Shown: one piece after another, positions 17,058 to 25,216 of the stretch
Numbering within the stretch: position 1 is the stretch's first letter
Layout of the letters: every line of letters begins with the position of its first letter
Assembly: GCA_002410505.1 (NCBI GenBank)
Contig: DHSO01000042.1
Span: 78,821 to 112,032, forward strand
DNA: 33,212 bases
Direction: 5' to 3'
Origin: Cloacimonetes bacterium UBA5284
Lineage (GTDB): Bacteria > Cloacimonadota > Cloacimonadia > Cloacimonadales > Cloacimonadaceae
Position numbers and translations under genes: made by a program
Notes under the pieces: model-generated
What the model was told of the DNA's origin: nothing
Database searches by the model: none
Seen by the model: only the letters and a program-made list of their open reading frames with translations

Positions 17058-18365
17058 ATGAAATATAATCCTGTGGAACTGATCTTAAAAAAGCGCGACG
17101 GCCACATCCTGAGTGCCGAAGAAATCCAATTTTTCATCAATAGCTATCTCAAGGGCGACATCCCGGAATATCAGATGTCCACCATGCTGATGTGCTTCTA
17201 TTTTCAAGGCGCAATGCCCCCGGAAATATCAGCCCTTACCCAAAGCTATATTGACAGCGGAAAGCGCATTGACTTCGATCCCTCTTTGCCCATAGCGGAT
17301 AAACACTCCACCGGAGGCGTGGGCGACAAATTGAGCCTGATGCTGGCCCCGATTGCCGCTGCGCTGGGTTTGTATGTACCGATGATCTCCGGGCGCGGAT
17401 TGGGGCACACCGGCGGCACTCTGGATAAACTGGAGGCCATTCCCGGATTCAATACCCAATACAGTATGGAAGACTTCAAAGCCCTGGTTTTGAAGCACGG
17501 TTACGCGCTGGTGGGGCAATCTTCAGCCATGGTGCCCGCGGACAAGCGCATCTATGCCCTGCGCGATGTCACAGCGACCGTGGAGAGTCCCGCTCTCATT
17601 ACCGCCAGCATCATGAGCAAAAAGATCGCCGAAGGAGCCAGGTACCTGGTGATAGATCTCAAGATCGGTTCCGGCGCTTTCATGCCAAATATCCGCCGCG
17701 CCCGCGAACTGGCAGAACACTTGAAATCCACCGGCGAAAGCTTTGGCCAAAAGGTTTCCATCGTTTTATCCAACATGAATTCGCCCTTGGGAGAAGCTAT
17801 CGGCAACGCTGTGGAAACCATCGAAGCCATAGAGTATCTGAAGGGACACTATCTGCCGGACACCTATGAGATCACCACCGCGTTGGTGGCTGAAATGCTA
17901 ATGATGGCAGGGAAAGCCAGGAATTTTGCAGAAGCGGAAAAGATGATCAAACAGGTGCTGACCGACGGCAGTGCCTTGGCAAAATTCGCCGAGATCATCG
18001 CCGCTCAAGGCGGAAATCCCAAGGTATGCGAGGATTACAGCCTTTTTGACAAAGCTAAATATGAGATCCCTGTCATCGCCAAAACAAAGGGATATGTTCA
18101 TCAGATCGATTCCCGCGCCATCGGCTACGCGCTGATACGCATCAAGGCAGGCAGAATGCAGACCTCAGACACTCTGGATTACTCCGCCGGAGCACTGCTG
18201 AAACCCAAGATCGGAGATTACGTAGATAGCGGCAGCAGGATCGGCACTGTTTTATCCAATGACGAAGATAAAGGCAAGGAAGTAGCAGAATTGATCCGCA
18301 ACGCCTACAGCTTGATACCGGAGCAGATCGATAAAGAAAAGCTGATCTACGATATCTTGAGATAA
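17058..18365 (+). CDS. pdp: Pyrimidine-nucleoside/thymidine phosphorylase
   Basis: This enzyme splits thymidine or uridine with phosphate into the base and (deoxy)ribose-1-phosphate, for pyrimidine salvage and pentose use. The 435-residue product has the usual length. It carries KHSTGGVGDK (82-91) and the family signature SGRGLGHTGGT (111-121) in the phosphate/nucleoside site, followed by LDKLEAIPG. It is too short for the archaeal-type AMP phosphorylase, which has an extra N-terminal domain. Whether it accepts uridine (Pdp) or only thymidine (DeoA) cannot be told by eye. AAGGA precedes the ATG, 15 bases after the permease gene, so the two are cotranscribed. Confidence 0.94.
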   Translation: MKYNPVELILKKRDGHILSAEEIQFFINSYLKGDIPEYQMSTMLMCFYFQGAMPPEISALTQSYIDSGKRIDFDPSLPIADKHSTGGVGDKLSLMLAPIAAALGLYVPMISGRGLGHTGGTLDKLEAIPGFNTQYSMEDFKALVLKHGYALVGQSSAMVPADKRIYALRDVTATVESPALITASIMSKKIAEGARYLVIDLKIGSGAFMPNIRRARELAEHLKSTGESFGQKVSIVLSNMNSPLGEAIGNAVETIEAIEYLKGHYLPDTYEITTALVAEMLMMAGKARNFAEAEKMIKQVLTDGSALAKFAEIIAAQGGNPKVCEDYSLFDKAKYEIPVIAKTKGYVHQIDSRAIGYALIRIKAGRMQTSDTLDYSAGALLKPKIGDYVDSGSRIGTVLSNDEDKGKEVAELIRNAYSLIPEQIDKEKLIYDILR

Positions 18366-18417
18366 CCCTGTATCAGCAATATATAACAGTATAGGAATTT
18401 ACTCGGAATTTGCGGGC

Positions 18418-18453
18418 AAAAAAAAACGCCCTCCGAAAAGAGAGCAAAAAAAA
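18418..18453 (-). terminator. Terminator of the tRNA-Asn transcript
   Basis: The hairpin GCTCTC (18440-18445) with GAGGGC (18428-18433), one mismatch, is followed on the minus strand by G and nine T. It starts 9 bases after the encoded CCA of the tRNA. The plus-strand reading ends in A, so it does not serve the phosphorylase gene. Confidence 0.75.
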
Positions 18454-18454
18454 C

Positions 18455-18529
18455 TGGCTCCGGAAGAGGGATTCGAACCCCCGACCTAGTGGTTAACAGC
18501 CACCCGCTCTACCGCTGAGCTATTCCGGA
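18455..18529 (-). tRNA. tRNA-Asn (anticodon GUU), CCA encoded
   Basis: The reverse strand folds into a complete 75-base cloverleaf: acceptor TCCGGAA/TTCCGGA with all seven pairs, D stem GCTC/GAGC, anticodon stem GGTGG/CCACT (one G-T pair), loop CTGTTAA giving anticodon GTT, T stem GGGGG/CCCTC (one G-T pair) with TTCGAAT loop, discriminator G and an encoded CCA. A TTGACA lies at 18564-18569, 35 bases upstream, and a terminator follows. It reads AAC and AAU codons. Confidence 0.97.
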
Positions 18530-18711
18530 ACACCTCGAGCAATCTCTTTTAGGGCCATTTTTTTGTCAATACTTTTTTCTCAGCCTTAGCTTTTTTCACA
18601 TTGTAGAAAGCTTTAAGAACGCTATCTTTATACTTCAGCAATCTTACTCAGCCACGAAAACAATGGCCGGATGACCTCAATATCTGCCGGGATAAATGCC
18701 CCAAATATGCT
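18530..18711. other. Intergenic region upstream of tRNA-Asn
   Basis: This stretch lies between the end of the pseudokinase-SUMF1 gene and the tRNA. It carries TTGACA (18564-18569, minus strand) in an A/T-rich setting, the likely -35 of the tRNA promoter; at the expected -10 position there is only a poor match. No terminator hairpin for the upstream gene was found. Confidence 0.4.
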
Positions 18712-20730
18712 TTACTTAGTTCTTACCAGACGGAAGCCCACAAAGGGATAGCCACGGTTGGGATCTCCCTTTTCGCGCCATAGAATGTTCAGGTTGCGGC
18801 CTTCGCTGTTCATCACATTGCCACCGCGGATGGTCTTTTGAGTACCTGTAGCCGGACCGCTTGGATTCACAAAGGTGGGTAATGCACGAATATAATTGGC
18901 ATCATACCAATCCCATACCCATTCCGACACATTTCCGCTGAGATCGTACAAGCCATAGGCATTGGCGTCTTTCAAACCCGGTTGACGCAGCTTCCCGGCC
19001 GAATTATCCCGATACCACGCTACATCAGCCGGATCTTCGGAGCCGCTGTAACTGAAGAATTTTCCCGCTTTTGCGGCATATTCCCATTCCGCTTCAGTGG
19101 GCAGGCGATAACCGTTTGCCTGAAAATCGCAAGTAACCACTCGGGATGCACCTACACCTCGTATTTTGTAGGCGGGATTCAGTCCCTCAATCTCGCTTAA
19201 TCCATTGCAGTATATAGCGATATCGAACCAGCTTACATTGTCCACGGGCAGTTTATCGCCCACTTCACTTACTCTTGCTGGCTTCATTAAGCGGTTCCAC
19301 TGAGCTTGACTAACCTCATGCTTATTGATGTAAAAACCGGATAGCGACACATTGTGAGATTGATTGTTGCCTGTTCTGCCAAATCCGTAGGTTCCCGGCT
19401 CGATATAGACAAAGTTTGCACCGGGACCTTTGGGACTTAGCACCTTTTTGACGGGGGCAGGACTATCTTCCGGGGGGATCACACTGCGGCGTGGATCATC
19501 CCGATTGATTTTCAGATCTCCATAGGTGGTTTGCAGCGGCTTTCTCGCCTCACGGGGAGGTAGTTTTGCCGATGGAGCGCGCAGACTGTCGTCATCAGCA
19601 TCGTCCGCACCAAAACTGAAGCCGGTATATTGTAATTTATCGCTTTTGGCGCCGAATATCACGGTATAGATATTGGTGGTAAACAGCATGGCGATCGCGA
19701 TGATAACCAATATCACCAAGGCCCAAAATCCATATTCTATCCTGCCTCGCGGCATTGCTTTTTCACTGAGGACCTGTCCATCTTCCAAAATCCTGACATC
19801 CTGCTGCGAACAGAGCTCTGCGCCTGCCACAGGAGGCAATTTATGGATTGCCGCATCCAGCGCTTCCAGGTTTTCATAGCGCTGGTTGATGTTGCGATGC
19901 AGAGCTTCGGACAGAACTTTGTTCAGGTCTTTGCTCACACCCACAATGGGCACGTATTTGCTTGAGCGCAACCGGTCTTCATCATAAAGGCGTTGAGACA
20001 AGGGGTTCTTGGCCAAAAGCTGCGCCATAATTTTGGCGACGATGAAGACATCTTCTCTCTCGTCCACATCCTCGTAATTGATGCCGCTGGAGAGGATTAC
20101 AATCTCATCGTCGTCTTTAAGCATTACTCCATTCAGCGTGAGGCTGGATATAGTGAGGCCATGATCCCGCACGGTTTTCCCGCTTTCGATCAGTTTATGG
20201 CCCAGATCGCGCACCATGTCTTCGGTGATGCGCTCCGGATTGTATTTACGCAGCTCGGCTAAAGACACACCATGAATGTATTCAACTGCCATGTATGCCG
20301 GTGAATGGCTTTGATTTACTTCCACCACTCTGGCGGTGTGACTGTCTTTTAGATTGTTCAGACGGGACAGCCGCAATTGCAGCTCTAGCAAAGTGTGCAT
20401 ATTGTGAAAACTGGATTTGTAGAATACCTTCAATATATATTCACGATTGTCTTTTTCGGCAATGTATTTGATCCCCTCAGAATCCTTGTTCAACATGCGC
20501 AAGATCTTGTAGTGCCGAAATTCCTCACCCGGATCCAGCAGAGTGAAATTCTTGTTTACCGCTTCCCGTGCCTCTGCCAGACTCGGTGCTTCGATACTTT
20601 CCGGAACGTCGGTTTCCTTAGCTTGCTCTACAGACAGCTCTACCTGTTCACCGCAGTTTGGACAGAACTTTGCCTTGTCCGGTATCTTCGTTCCGCAGTT
20701 TATGCAAAAATGTGCGATGATATCCTCCAA
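18712..20730 (-). CDS. Zinc-ribbon / pseudokinase / transmembrane / SUMF1-like fusion protein
   Basis: Four parts are visible in 672 residues. (1) A zinc ribbon, C9-x2-C12 and C23-x2-C26. (2) A protein-kinase-like fold, about 70-300, with EYILKVF (K101 as the VAIK lysine) and AVEYIHGVSL as hinge. The catalytic loop reads HGLTISSLTLNGVML (190-204), so Ser196 replaces the HRD aspartate, and SSG (214-216) replaces DFG: a pseudokinase. (3) One membrane helix, about 333-353, then a Pro-rich linker. (4) An FGE-sulfatase/SUMF1-like domain, about 436-671, with RLPTEAEWEYAAKAG, GLYDLSGNVSEWVWDWY, IRGGN and GFRLVR. The catalytic cysteines of true formylglycine-generating enzymes are missing after RGGN. 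Predicted topology: kinase-like part inside, SUMF1-like part in the periplasm, suggesting a sensor or scaffold. Only TTG fits as a standard start and the ribosome-binding-site-like GGAGG lies just 3' of it. The gene follows ileS by 16 bases. Confidence 0.85.
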   Translation of the reverse strand: MEDIIAHFCINCGTKIPDKAKFCPNCGEQVELSVEQAKETDVPESIEAPSLAEAREAVNKNFTLLDPGEEFRHYKILRMLNKDSEGIKYIAEKDNREYILKVFYKSSFHNMHTLLELQLRLSRLNNLKDSHTARVVEVNQSHSPAYMAVEYIHGVSLAELRKYNPERITEDMVRDLGHKLIESGKTVRDHGLTISSLTLNGVMLKDDDEIVILSSGINYEDVDEREDVFIVAKIMAQLLAKNPLSQRLYDEDRLRSSKYVPIVGVSKDLNKVLSEALHRNINQRYENLEALDAAIHKLPPVAGAELCSQQDVRILEDGQVLSEKAMPRGRIEYGFWALVILVIIAIAMLFTTNIYTVIFGAKSDKLQYTGFSFGADDADDDSLRAPSAKLPPREARKPLQTTYGDLKINRDDPRRSVIPPEDSPAPVKKVLSPKGPGANFVYIEPGTYGFGRTGNNQSHNVSLSGFYINKHEVSQAQWNRLMKPARVSEVGDKLPVDNVSWFDIAIYCNGLSEIEGLNPAYKIRGVGASRVVTCDFQANGYRLPTEAEWEYAAKAGKFFSYSGSEDPADVAWYRDNSAGKLRQPGLKDANAYGLYDLSGNVSEWVWDWYDANYIRALPTFVNPSGPATGTQKTIRGGNVMNSEGRNLNILWREKGDPNRGYPFVGFRLVRTK

Positions 20731-20746
20731 TATATAATCATATCGC

Positions 20747-23700
20747 TCAGACTCCTGTCTTTTGTACCAGAAGTCCGATCTCCCTACCGTTTATATCTAT
20801 CATGGGCAGATCCTTATCTGCGCATCGGCTGATCTCATCTGCCAGAGTTTCACTTTTTATAAAGTCACCATATTGGCTGATGGCTGCCTCGATTTCGCTA
20901 TCCGCGCTATACTTCACGAGAATACGGTCCATAATCTCAAAACCCTGATCCTTGCGGGAAAACTGTATCTTATTTACCAATTCACGGGCATAACCTTCGC
21001 GCAAGAGAGCCTCATCCAAACTTGTGTCCAGAGCCACAAAAATATCTTTCATAGTGGCAAATTGATAGCCTTCGCGGGGACGAATCTGGACCAACAGGTC
21101 TTCCGCAACCAGGCTGATCTTTTGAGAATTCAATTCAAATTCATAGGCTTGATTTTGGGCAAAAGCTCCCAGGGCGGGTGCCGCATCCACGGTCTCCAAA
21201 AATGCCGCGATCGCCTTCATCTGTTTGCCATATTTGGGACCCATCACTTTGAACTGGGGTTTCAAATCATATTGCACAAAGTCACTGTCTTCTTCCACAT
21301 AGCTGATCTTATGGATATTCACTTCTTCCTGCACCAGCGGCAGCATTTTTTCCAAAGCGGAGCGCAATTTTGCCGGCACGTGCATTTCGCCCAAAGGCTG
21401 ACGTATCTTGATATTGGCTTCACCACGAGCGGTTCGCCCCAAAGAAACCACATCGATCACTGCCTGCATATCGCTTTCCAGTGCTGTATCGATGAAACGG
21501 GAATCGCTACGCGGATAATCCGCCAGATGCACACTTTCTCCGGCGCCAAGGTTTTGAAACAACTCTTCAGACAGATAGGGCACAAAGGGCGCGATCAATT
21601 TCGCAATTTCCACCAGCACCATATGCAATGTGCGATAGGCTTCCACCTTGTCCTGATCCAAGTCAAAGCTCCAGAATCTGCGTCTGCTTCTGCGCACATA
21701 CCAGTTCGACAGTTCGTCGATCACAAAATCCTGAATGGCACGAACACTTTTGGTAAATTCATAGTTTTCAGTATGCTCCCGCACTTCCGCGATCAAAGAA
21801 TGCAAGCGGGATATTATCCAGCGGTCTATTTCTGCTTCTCGCTGCCAATCCTCAGGGTATCCGGAGGCATCAAAACTGTCGATATTGGCGTAGGTGGCAT
21901 AGAAGGAATACACATTCTTCAAAGTGCCCACAAATTTGCTGAGGATCTCGCGCACACCATCAACGTCAAAACGGGTGGGCACCCAAGGTGGGCTCACTTC
22001 CAAAAGGTACCAACGGATGGCATCCGCGCCATAGTTATCCATCAGATCGATGGGATCTTCGCTATTGCCGCGGGTCTTGCTCATTTTCTGGCCTTTTTTG
22101 TCCAGAATGAGGTCGTTTACCAAACAGCTCTTGTATGAAGACTTTCCCTTCAGCAAGGTAGCAATGGTGAGCATGCTGTAAAACCAGCCGCGGGTTTGAT
22201 CTATACCCTCGGAGATGAAATCTGCCGGGAAGAGTTCGGTATCGAATATCTCCGCATTCTCAAAGGGATAGTGCCACTGGGCAAAGGGCATGGAACCGCT
22301 ATCGAACCAGCAATCTATCACTTCGGGCGTGCGATGCATGGTACCGCCGCATTTATCGCAGCTTAACAGCACTTCGTCGATATAAGGACGATGCAATTCC
22401 ATCTCTTCCGTTACAGCCGCACCATCGGCTTTCCTGCCACGCAGGGCCAACTCTTTGCGGGAGCCTATGGAACTCTTGTGTCCGCAATCGTCGCAAACCC
22501 AGATATTGAGCGGAGTACCCCAAAAACGATCCCGGGAAAGCGCCCAATCCACGTTGTTTTCCAGCCAGTCTCCAAATCTCTTTTCACCCACAAAAGATGG
22601 ATACCAGTTTATTTTGCGATTCTCTGCCAATAGCTGTTCCTTGAACAGCGTGGTGCGAATATACCAGCTTTCGCGGGCATAATAGATCAGCGGGCTGGTG
22701 CAGCGCCAACAATGCGGATAGTTGTGTTTGATCTGCTCGCGGCGATACAGGATACCGCTTTCTTTCAGATGCCGGATGATGTCCTTATCCGCAGCCTTTA
22801 CAAAGACGCCGGCCCAAGCTCCCACCAATTCGGTAAATTTCCCCTCGCCATCCACCGGATTTACAAAGGGAAGATTGTATTTCTGCCCCAAAGAATAGTC
22901 ATCTGCGCCAAAGGCAGGAGCAGTGTGCACTATTCCGGTGCCGTCGCTCATGGTTACATAATCCGCGCAACCAATGAACCAGGCTTCTTTGTCCACCGGT
23001 ACAAAATTGAATAGGGGCTCGTAACGCCTGTGCTCCAGGTCTTTGCCTTTCATCCGCTGTAAGATATCATATTCGCCATCCAAAACACTCAAGCGCGCTT
23101 CGGCCAGATACAGCTTCTGCCCCTGATGTTCCACCAACACATAATCTTCATCCGGATGCACTGCCAGAGCCACATTTGAGATCAAAGTCCAGGGAGTGGT
23201 GGTCCAAGCCAGATAGTATGTGTTTTCAGCGTCCAATGCTTTGAAGCGCACATACACGGAAGGATCTTCCACGTCTTTGTAGCCCTGCGCCACTTCGTGT
23301 GAAGACAGCGGTGTCCCGCAAGAGGGACAATAGGGGACTATCTTGTGTTCTTTAAAGATAAGATCGCGCTCAAAGAAATTGTTCAAGATCCACCAGACAG
23401 ACTCTATGTAGTTGTTGTCCAGAGTGATGTATGGGTTATCAAGGTCTATCCAATAGGCCATCAATTCGGTCATTTTGCGCCAGAGCTTCTCGTATGAGAA
23501 CACAGAATTGCGGCACTCTTTGCAAAATGCTTCCACGCCGTATTCTTCGATACCCTTTTTGTCTTCCAGACCCAGGATTTTTTCCACTTCGATCTCTACG
23601 GGCAAGCCGTGAGTATCCCAGCCGGCTTTGCGTTTCACCTGATGTCCGGTCATGGTTTTGTAGCGACAGACCACGTCTTTCAAAGTGCGAGACATCACAT

Positions 23701-23872
23701 GATGGATGCCGGGTTTGCCATTCGCGGTGGGCGGGCCTTCATAAAAGATGAATTGAGGTTTTCCCTCACGAAAGTCAATGCTTTTTTGTGCGGTATTGTG
23801 CTTCTGCCAATATTGGCGCACCCGGGCTTCTAAATCCCGAGGGCTTTCTTTGAGATCTATACTTTTATACAT
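20747..23872 (-). CDS. ileS: Isoleucyl-tRNA synthetase, eukaryote-like long type
   Basis: IleS charges tRNA-Ile and edits misactivated valine in the CP1 domain. The 1041-residue product has the class I HIGH-type motif PGIHHVM (54-60) and KMSKT (596-600). CP1 editing motifs TTTPWTL and AFGADDY are present, plus Cys pairs 182/185, 388/391, 460/463 and 505/508 that could bind zinc. The C-terminal half holds the anticodon-binding helical domain. The wording GKPGIHHV with KAGWDTHGLP is typical of the archaeal/eukaryotic-like IleS branch found in some bacteria and often linked to reduced mupirocin sensitivity. It lies 3 bases after a small zinc-ribbon gene and 16 bases before the pseudokinase gene, so the three likely share a transcript. 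Confidence 0.96.
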   Translation of the reverse strand: MYKSIDLKESPRDLEARVRQYWQKHNTAQKSIDFREGKPQFIFYEGPPTANGKPGIHHVMSRTLKDVVCRYKTMTGHQVKRKAGWDTHGLPVEIEVEKILGLEDKKGIEEYGVEAFCKECRNSVFSYEKLWRKMTELMAYWIDLDNPYITLDNNYIESVWWILNNFFERDLIFKEHKIVPYCPSCGTPLSSHEVAQGYKDVEDPSVYVRFKALDAENTYYLAWTTTPWTLISNVALAVHPDEDYVLVEHQGQKLYLAEARLSVLDGEYDILQRMKGKDLEHRRYEPLFNFVPVDKEAWFIGCADYVTMSDGTGIVHTAPAFGADDYSLGQKYNLPFVNPVDGEGKFTELVGAWAGVFVKAADKDIIRHLKESGILYRREQIKHNYPHCWRCTSPLIYYARESWYIRTTLFKEQLLAENRKINWYPSFVGEKRFGDWLENNVDWALSRDRFWGTPLNIWVCDDCGHKSSIGSRKELALRGRKADGAAVTEEMELHRPYIDEVLLSCDKCGGTMHRTPEVIDCWFDSGSMPFAQWHYPFENAEIFDTELFPADFISEGIDQTRGWFYSMLTIATLLKGKSSYKSCLVNDLILDKKGQKMSKTRGNSEDPIDLMDNYGADAIRWYLLEVSPPWVPTRFDVDGVREILSKFVGTLKNVYSFYATYANIDSFDASGYPEDWQREAEIDRWIISRLHSLIAEVREHTENYEFTKSVRAIQDFVIDELSNWYVRRSRRRFWSFDLDQDKVEAYRTLHMVLVEIAKLIAPFVPYLSEELFQNLGAGESVHLADYPRSDSRFIDTALESDMQAVIDVVSLGRTARGEANIKIRQPLGEMHVPAKLRSALEKMLPLVQEEVNIHKISYVEEDSDFVQYDLKPQFKVMGPKYGKQMKAIAAFLETVDAAPALGAFAQNQAYEFELNSQKISLVAEDLLVQIRPREGYQFATMKDIFVALDTSLDEALLREGYARELVNKIQFSRKDQGFEIMDRILVKYSADSEIEAAISQYGDFIKSETLADEISRCADKDLPMIDINGREIGLLVQKTGV

Positions 23873-23875
23873 TAC

Positions 23876-24238
23876 TTAAATTTTCTTTGCTCTTCCTGTT
23901 CTTTTGGGGCCCGGCACATAGGCAGTTTTGCCTGCGGGATGGGCTTTTTTGTGTTCATAGGTCTGTTGCGCGGGATGCGTTTCCACTTCTTCGGTTTCGG
24001 CGTTTTCTTCAAACAAGTCGCTAAAATGCTCTTTCAGTTCTTCGTGTTCGCTTACATATTGTTTCCAATCTTCCATGGCGGCATCCAGATCCACGCAGCG
24101 ATGGCAGAGTACCAGCAGATTTTGCTCCGAAACTCCGATCCAACCACGGTCATAACACTCATCACAGCGTTTTTTCTTGCGGTGGTCGCCGGCGATTTTT
24201 TTGGCCACATCCAGATGCTTTTCTTCCAATGTAAACAT
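23876..24238 (-). CDS. Small zinc-ribbon protein of unknown function upstream of ileS
   Basis: The 120-residue product has two CxxC pairs (C25/C28 in RCDECYDRGW and C45/C48 in LCHRCVDLD), fitting one structural zinc site, then a helical acidic middle (about 50-90) and a Pro/Lys-rich basic tail ending RTGRAKKI. The stop lies 3 bases before the ileS ATG, so translation is probably coupled. AGGAGAT precedes its ATG. I do not recognise the family; binding to RNA or protein is a guess from the zinc site and basic tail. Confidence 0.7.
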   Translation of the reverse strand: MFTLEEKHLDVAKKIAGDHRKKKRCDECYDRGWIGVSEQNLLVLCHRCVDLDAAMEDWKQYVSEHEELKEHFSDLFEENAETEEVETHPAQQTYEHKKAHPAGKTAYVPGPKRTGRAKKI

Positions 24239-24373
24239 ACATATCTCCTTTTTTGAGATGCCAATGCTGACAAAATGGCCTGCTTAACTGCGGCAATTCG
24301 GTCAGTTTGTGCCACTATTTTTGATGGCGCAATTTTGTAAAAGCTTTTTTTTGCGAGCGCAGTGAAGAGCGCC
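24239..24373. other. Leader region of the small zinc-ribbon/ileS unit
   Basis: A 135-base gap between the cysteine-containing gene at 24374 and the ileS unit. It contains a ribosome-binding site at the zinc-ribbon gene and probably the promoter. I saw no T-box-like structure, which one might have looked for upstream of an aminoacyl-tRNA synthetase. Confidence 0.35.
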
Positions 24374-24883
24374 TTAGGCTTTCTTTTTGCGGCCTTTGCC
24401 TCCGCTTTTCACTTCAGGCTTGGGCTCCGGCTCTACTTCGGCTTTTTCTGCCACATTCTCGCCGGACGCTTCATCAAATTTCATGGGACTGTCGATGATG
24501 GATTTCTTCATCTCCACCTTCACAATTGGCTGTAAACGATGGGTTACGATGAAGAGGTTCTTTTCTCTGCTGAGTGCCAGCTTCTCTTCTGCGCTCATTG
24601 CGTTAATTTCTTTGAGGTTCACGATACGATCAATCTTGCCGCTCGTCATGTCTACGATCTGCACAAATTGTTGTTTTTCCGCCATGAACTCCACCTCCAG
24701 TTGGTATTTCTCAGGGAATTTTTGCACAATATCCAGCACAAAATCCAGATATTCGCGTTGATGACTTTGATACCAGAACCTAAAGGCGCGACATCTGGAC
24801 ACACGAGGGCACACCGAACATAATTCGGGCGCTATCTGACGGTGCCGCTTGATTTCGCAGTGCAAGATTCTGGGTTTTTTCAC
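24374..24883 (-). CDS. Cysteine-containing protein of unknown function with basic C-terminal tail
   Basis: From the GTG at 24883 the product is 169 residues. Cysteines at 9, 22, 25 and 31 (LHCEIKRHR, ELCSVCPRVSRC) form a probable zinc site close to the N-terminus. A charged alpha/beta middle follows, then a low-complexity Glu/Pro/Lys tail ending in GGKGRKKKA. The open frame extends to a TTG at 24919, but that TTG is the first triplet of a TTGACA hexamer and lacks a ribosome-binding site, so the GTG, which places KKPRILHC at the N-terminus, is preferred. Neither start has a strong Shine-Dalgarno. I do not recognise the family. The tail style resembles that of the small zinc-ribbon protein downstream. 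Confidence 0.6.
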   Translation of the reverse strand: MKKPRILHCEIKRHRQIAPELCSVCPRVSRCRAFRFWYQSHQREYLDFVLDIVQKFPEKYQLEVEFMAEKQQFVQIVDMTSGKIDRIVNLKEINAMSAEEKLALSREKNLFIVTHRLQPIVKVEMKKSIIDSPMKFDEASGENVAEKAEVEPEPKPEVKSGGKGRKKKA

Positions 24884-24952
24884 AAAATAACCATCACCAG
24901 ATTGGCTATTCCTTGTCAAGGCTTGTTTTCAGACATATCCTCCCCCTATGTT

Positions 24953-25040
24953 TAAAGCTGTGCCGAAGCTGATATAAAGGCATAATCATCCAGTGTTCAC
25001 CCGATGATAAGCCGTTTATATCAGCTTCGGCACAGCTTTA
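24953..25040. repeat. 88-base element with 26-bp perfect inverted repeats
   Basis: Left arm 24953-24978 and right arm 25015-25040 are perfect reverse complements over 26 bases; each contains the core GCTGTGCCGAAGCTGATAT or its complement. The pairing can extend by 3 bp past one bulged base. The 36-base spacer holds no gene. Ends are TA...TA. There is no T run after the stem, so it is not a standard terminator. It may be a small MITE-like element, or a long mRNA hairpin between ntrX and the next minus-strand gene. Confidence 0.8.
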
Positions 25041-25057
25041 GATACAGAGCAAGATAA

Positions 25058-25104
25058 CTATCTGAACTGTCGCAGCTACGGCACTCTGCTCGCTATAGCT
25101 CGTG
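25058..25104. repeat. Dispersed hairpin repeat matching 350-397
   Basis: CTATCTGAACTGTCG (25058-25072) and ACTCTGCTCGCTA (25083-25095) are identical to 350-364 and 375-387. In both places they enclose exactly 10 bases of different sequence that, with flanking bases, can still form a hairpin. Part of a repeat family also seen at 98-121 (inverted) and 304-323 (partial). Confidence 0.75.
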
Positions 25105-25134
25105 GTGGTAGAGGCGATCGCCGGAATCGGGATC

Positions 25135-25189
25135 CCCGCAAAATTGTGCAGCCATTTTGTGGGCTAGAGTGGGTGCGGCTTCAGCCGCA
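25135..25189. repeat. Two adjacent hairpin modules downstream of ntrX
   Basis: Hairpin one: CCCGCAAAAT (25135-25144) with ATTTTGTGGG (25154-25163), 10 bp with one G-T pair; it is the counterpart of CCCACAAAA/TTTTGTGGG at 250-277. Hairpin two: TGCGGCT (25174-25180), loop TC, AGCCGCA (25183-25189); its GGCTTCAGCC core recurs at 11506-11515. They lie 28-80 bases past the ntrX stop and could act in mRNA 3'-end formation, but no T run follows on the minus strand. Confidence 0.7.
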
Positions 25190-25216
25190 TAATTGACCCC
25201 TCAGGAGACTTGCGAT

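Noticed and set aside
18428..18453. Terminator for the nucleoside phosphorylase gene
   Set aside because: On the plus strand the hairpin is followed by A, not T; it fits the minus-strand tRNA only.
20762..22138. 458-codon plus-strand open frame opposite ileS
   Set aside because: It is the antisense of a conserved synthetase; no start signal and a His/Gln/Phe-rich shadow composition.
24239..24373. Possible T-box leader for the ileS unit
   Set aside because: I found no T-box consensus, specifier loop or antiterminator/terminator pair, and the gap is too short.
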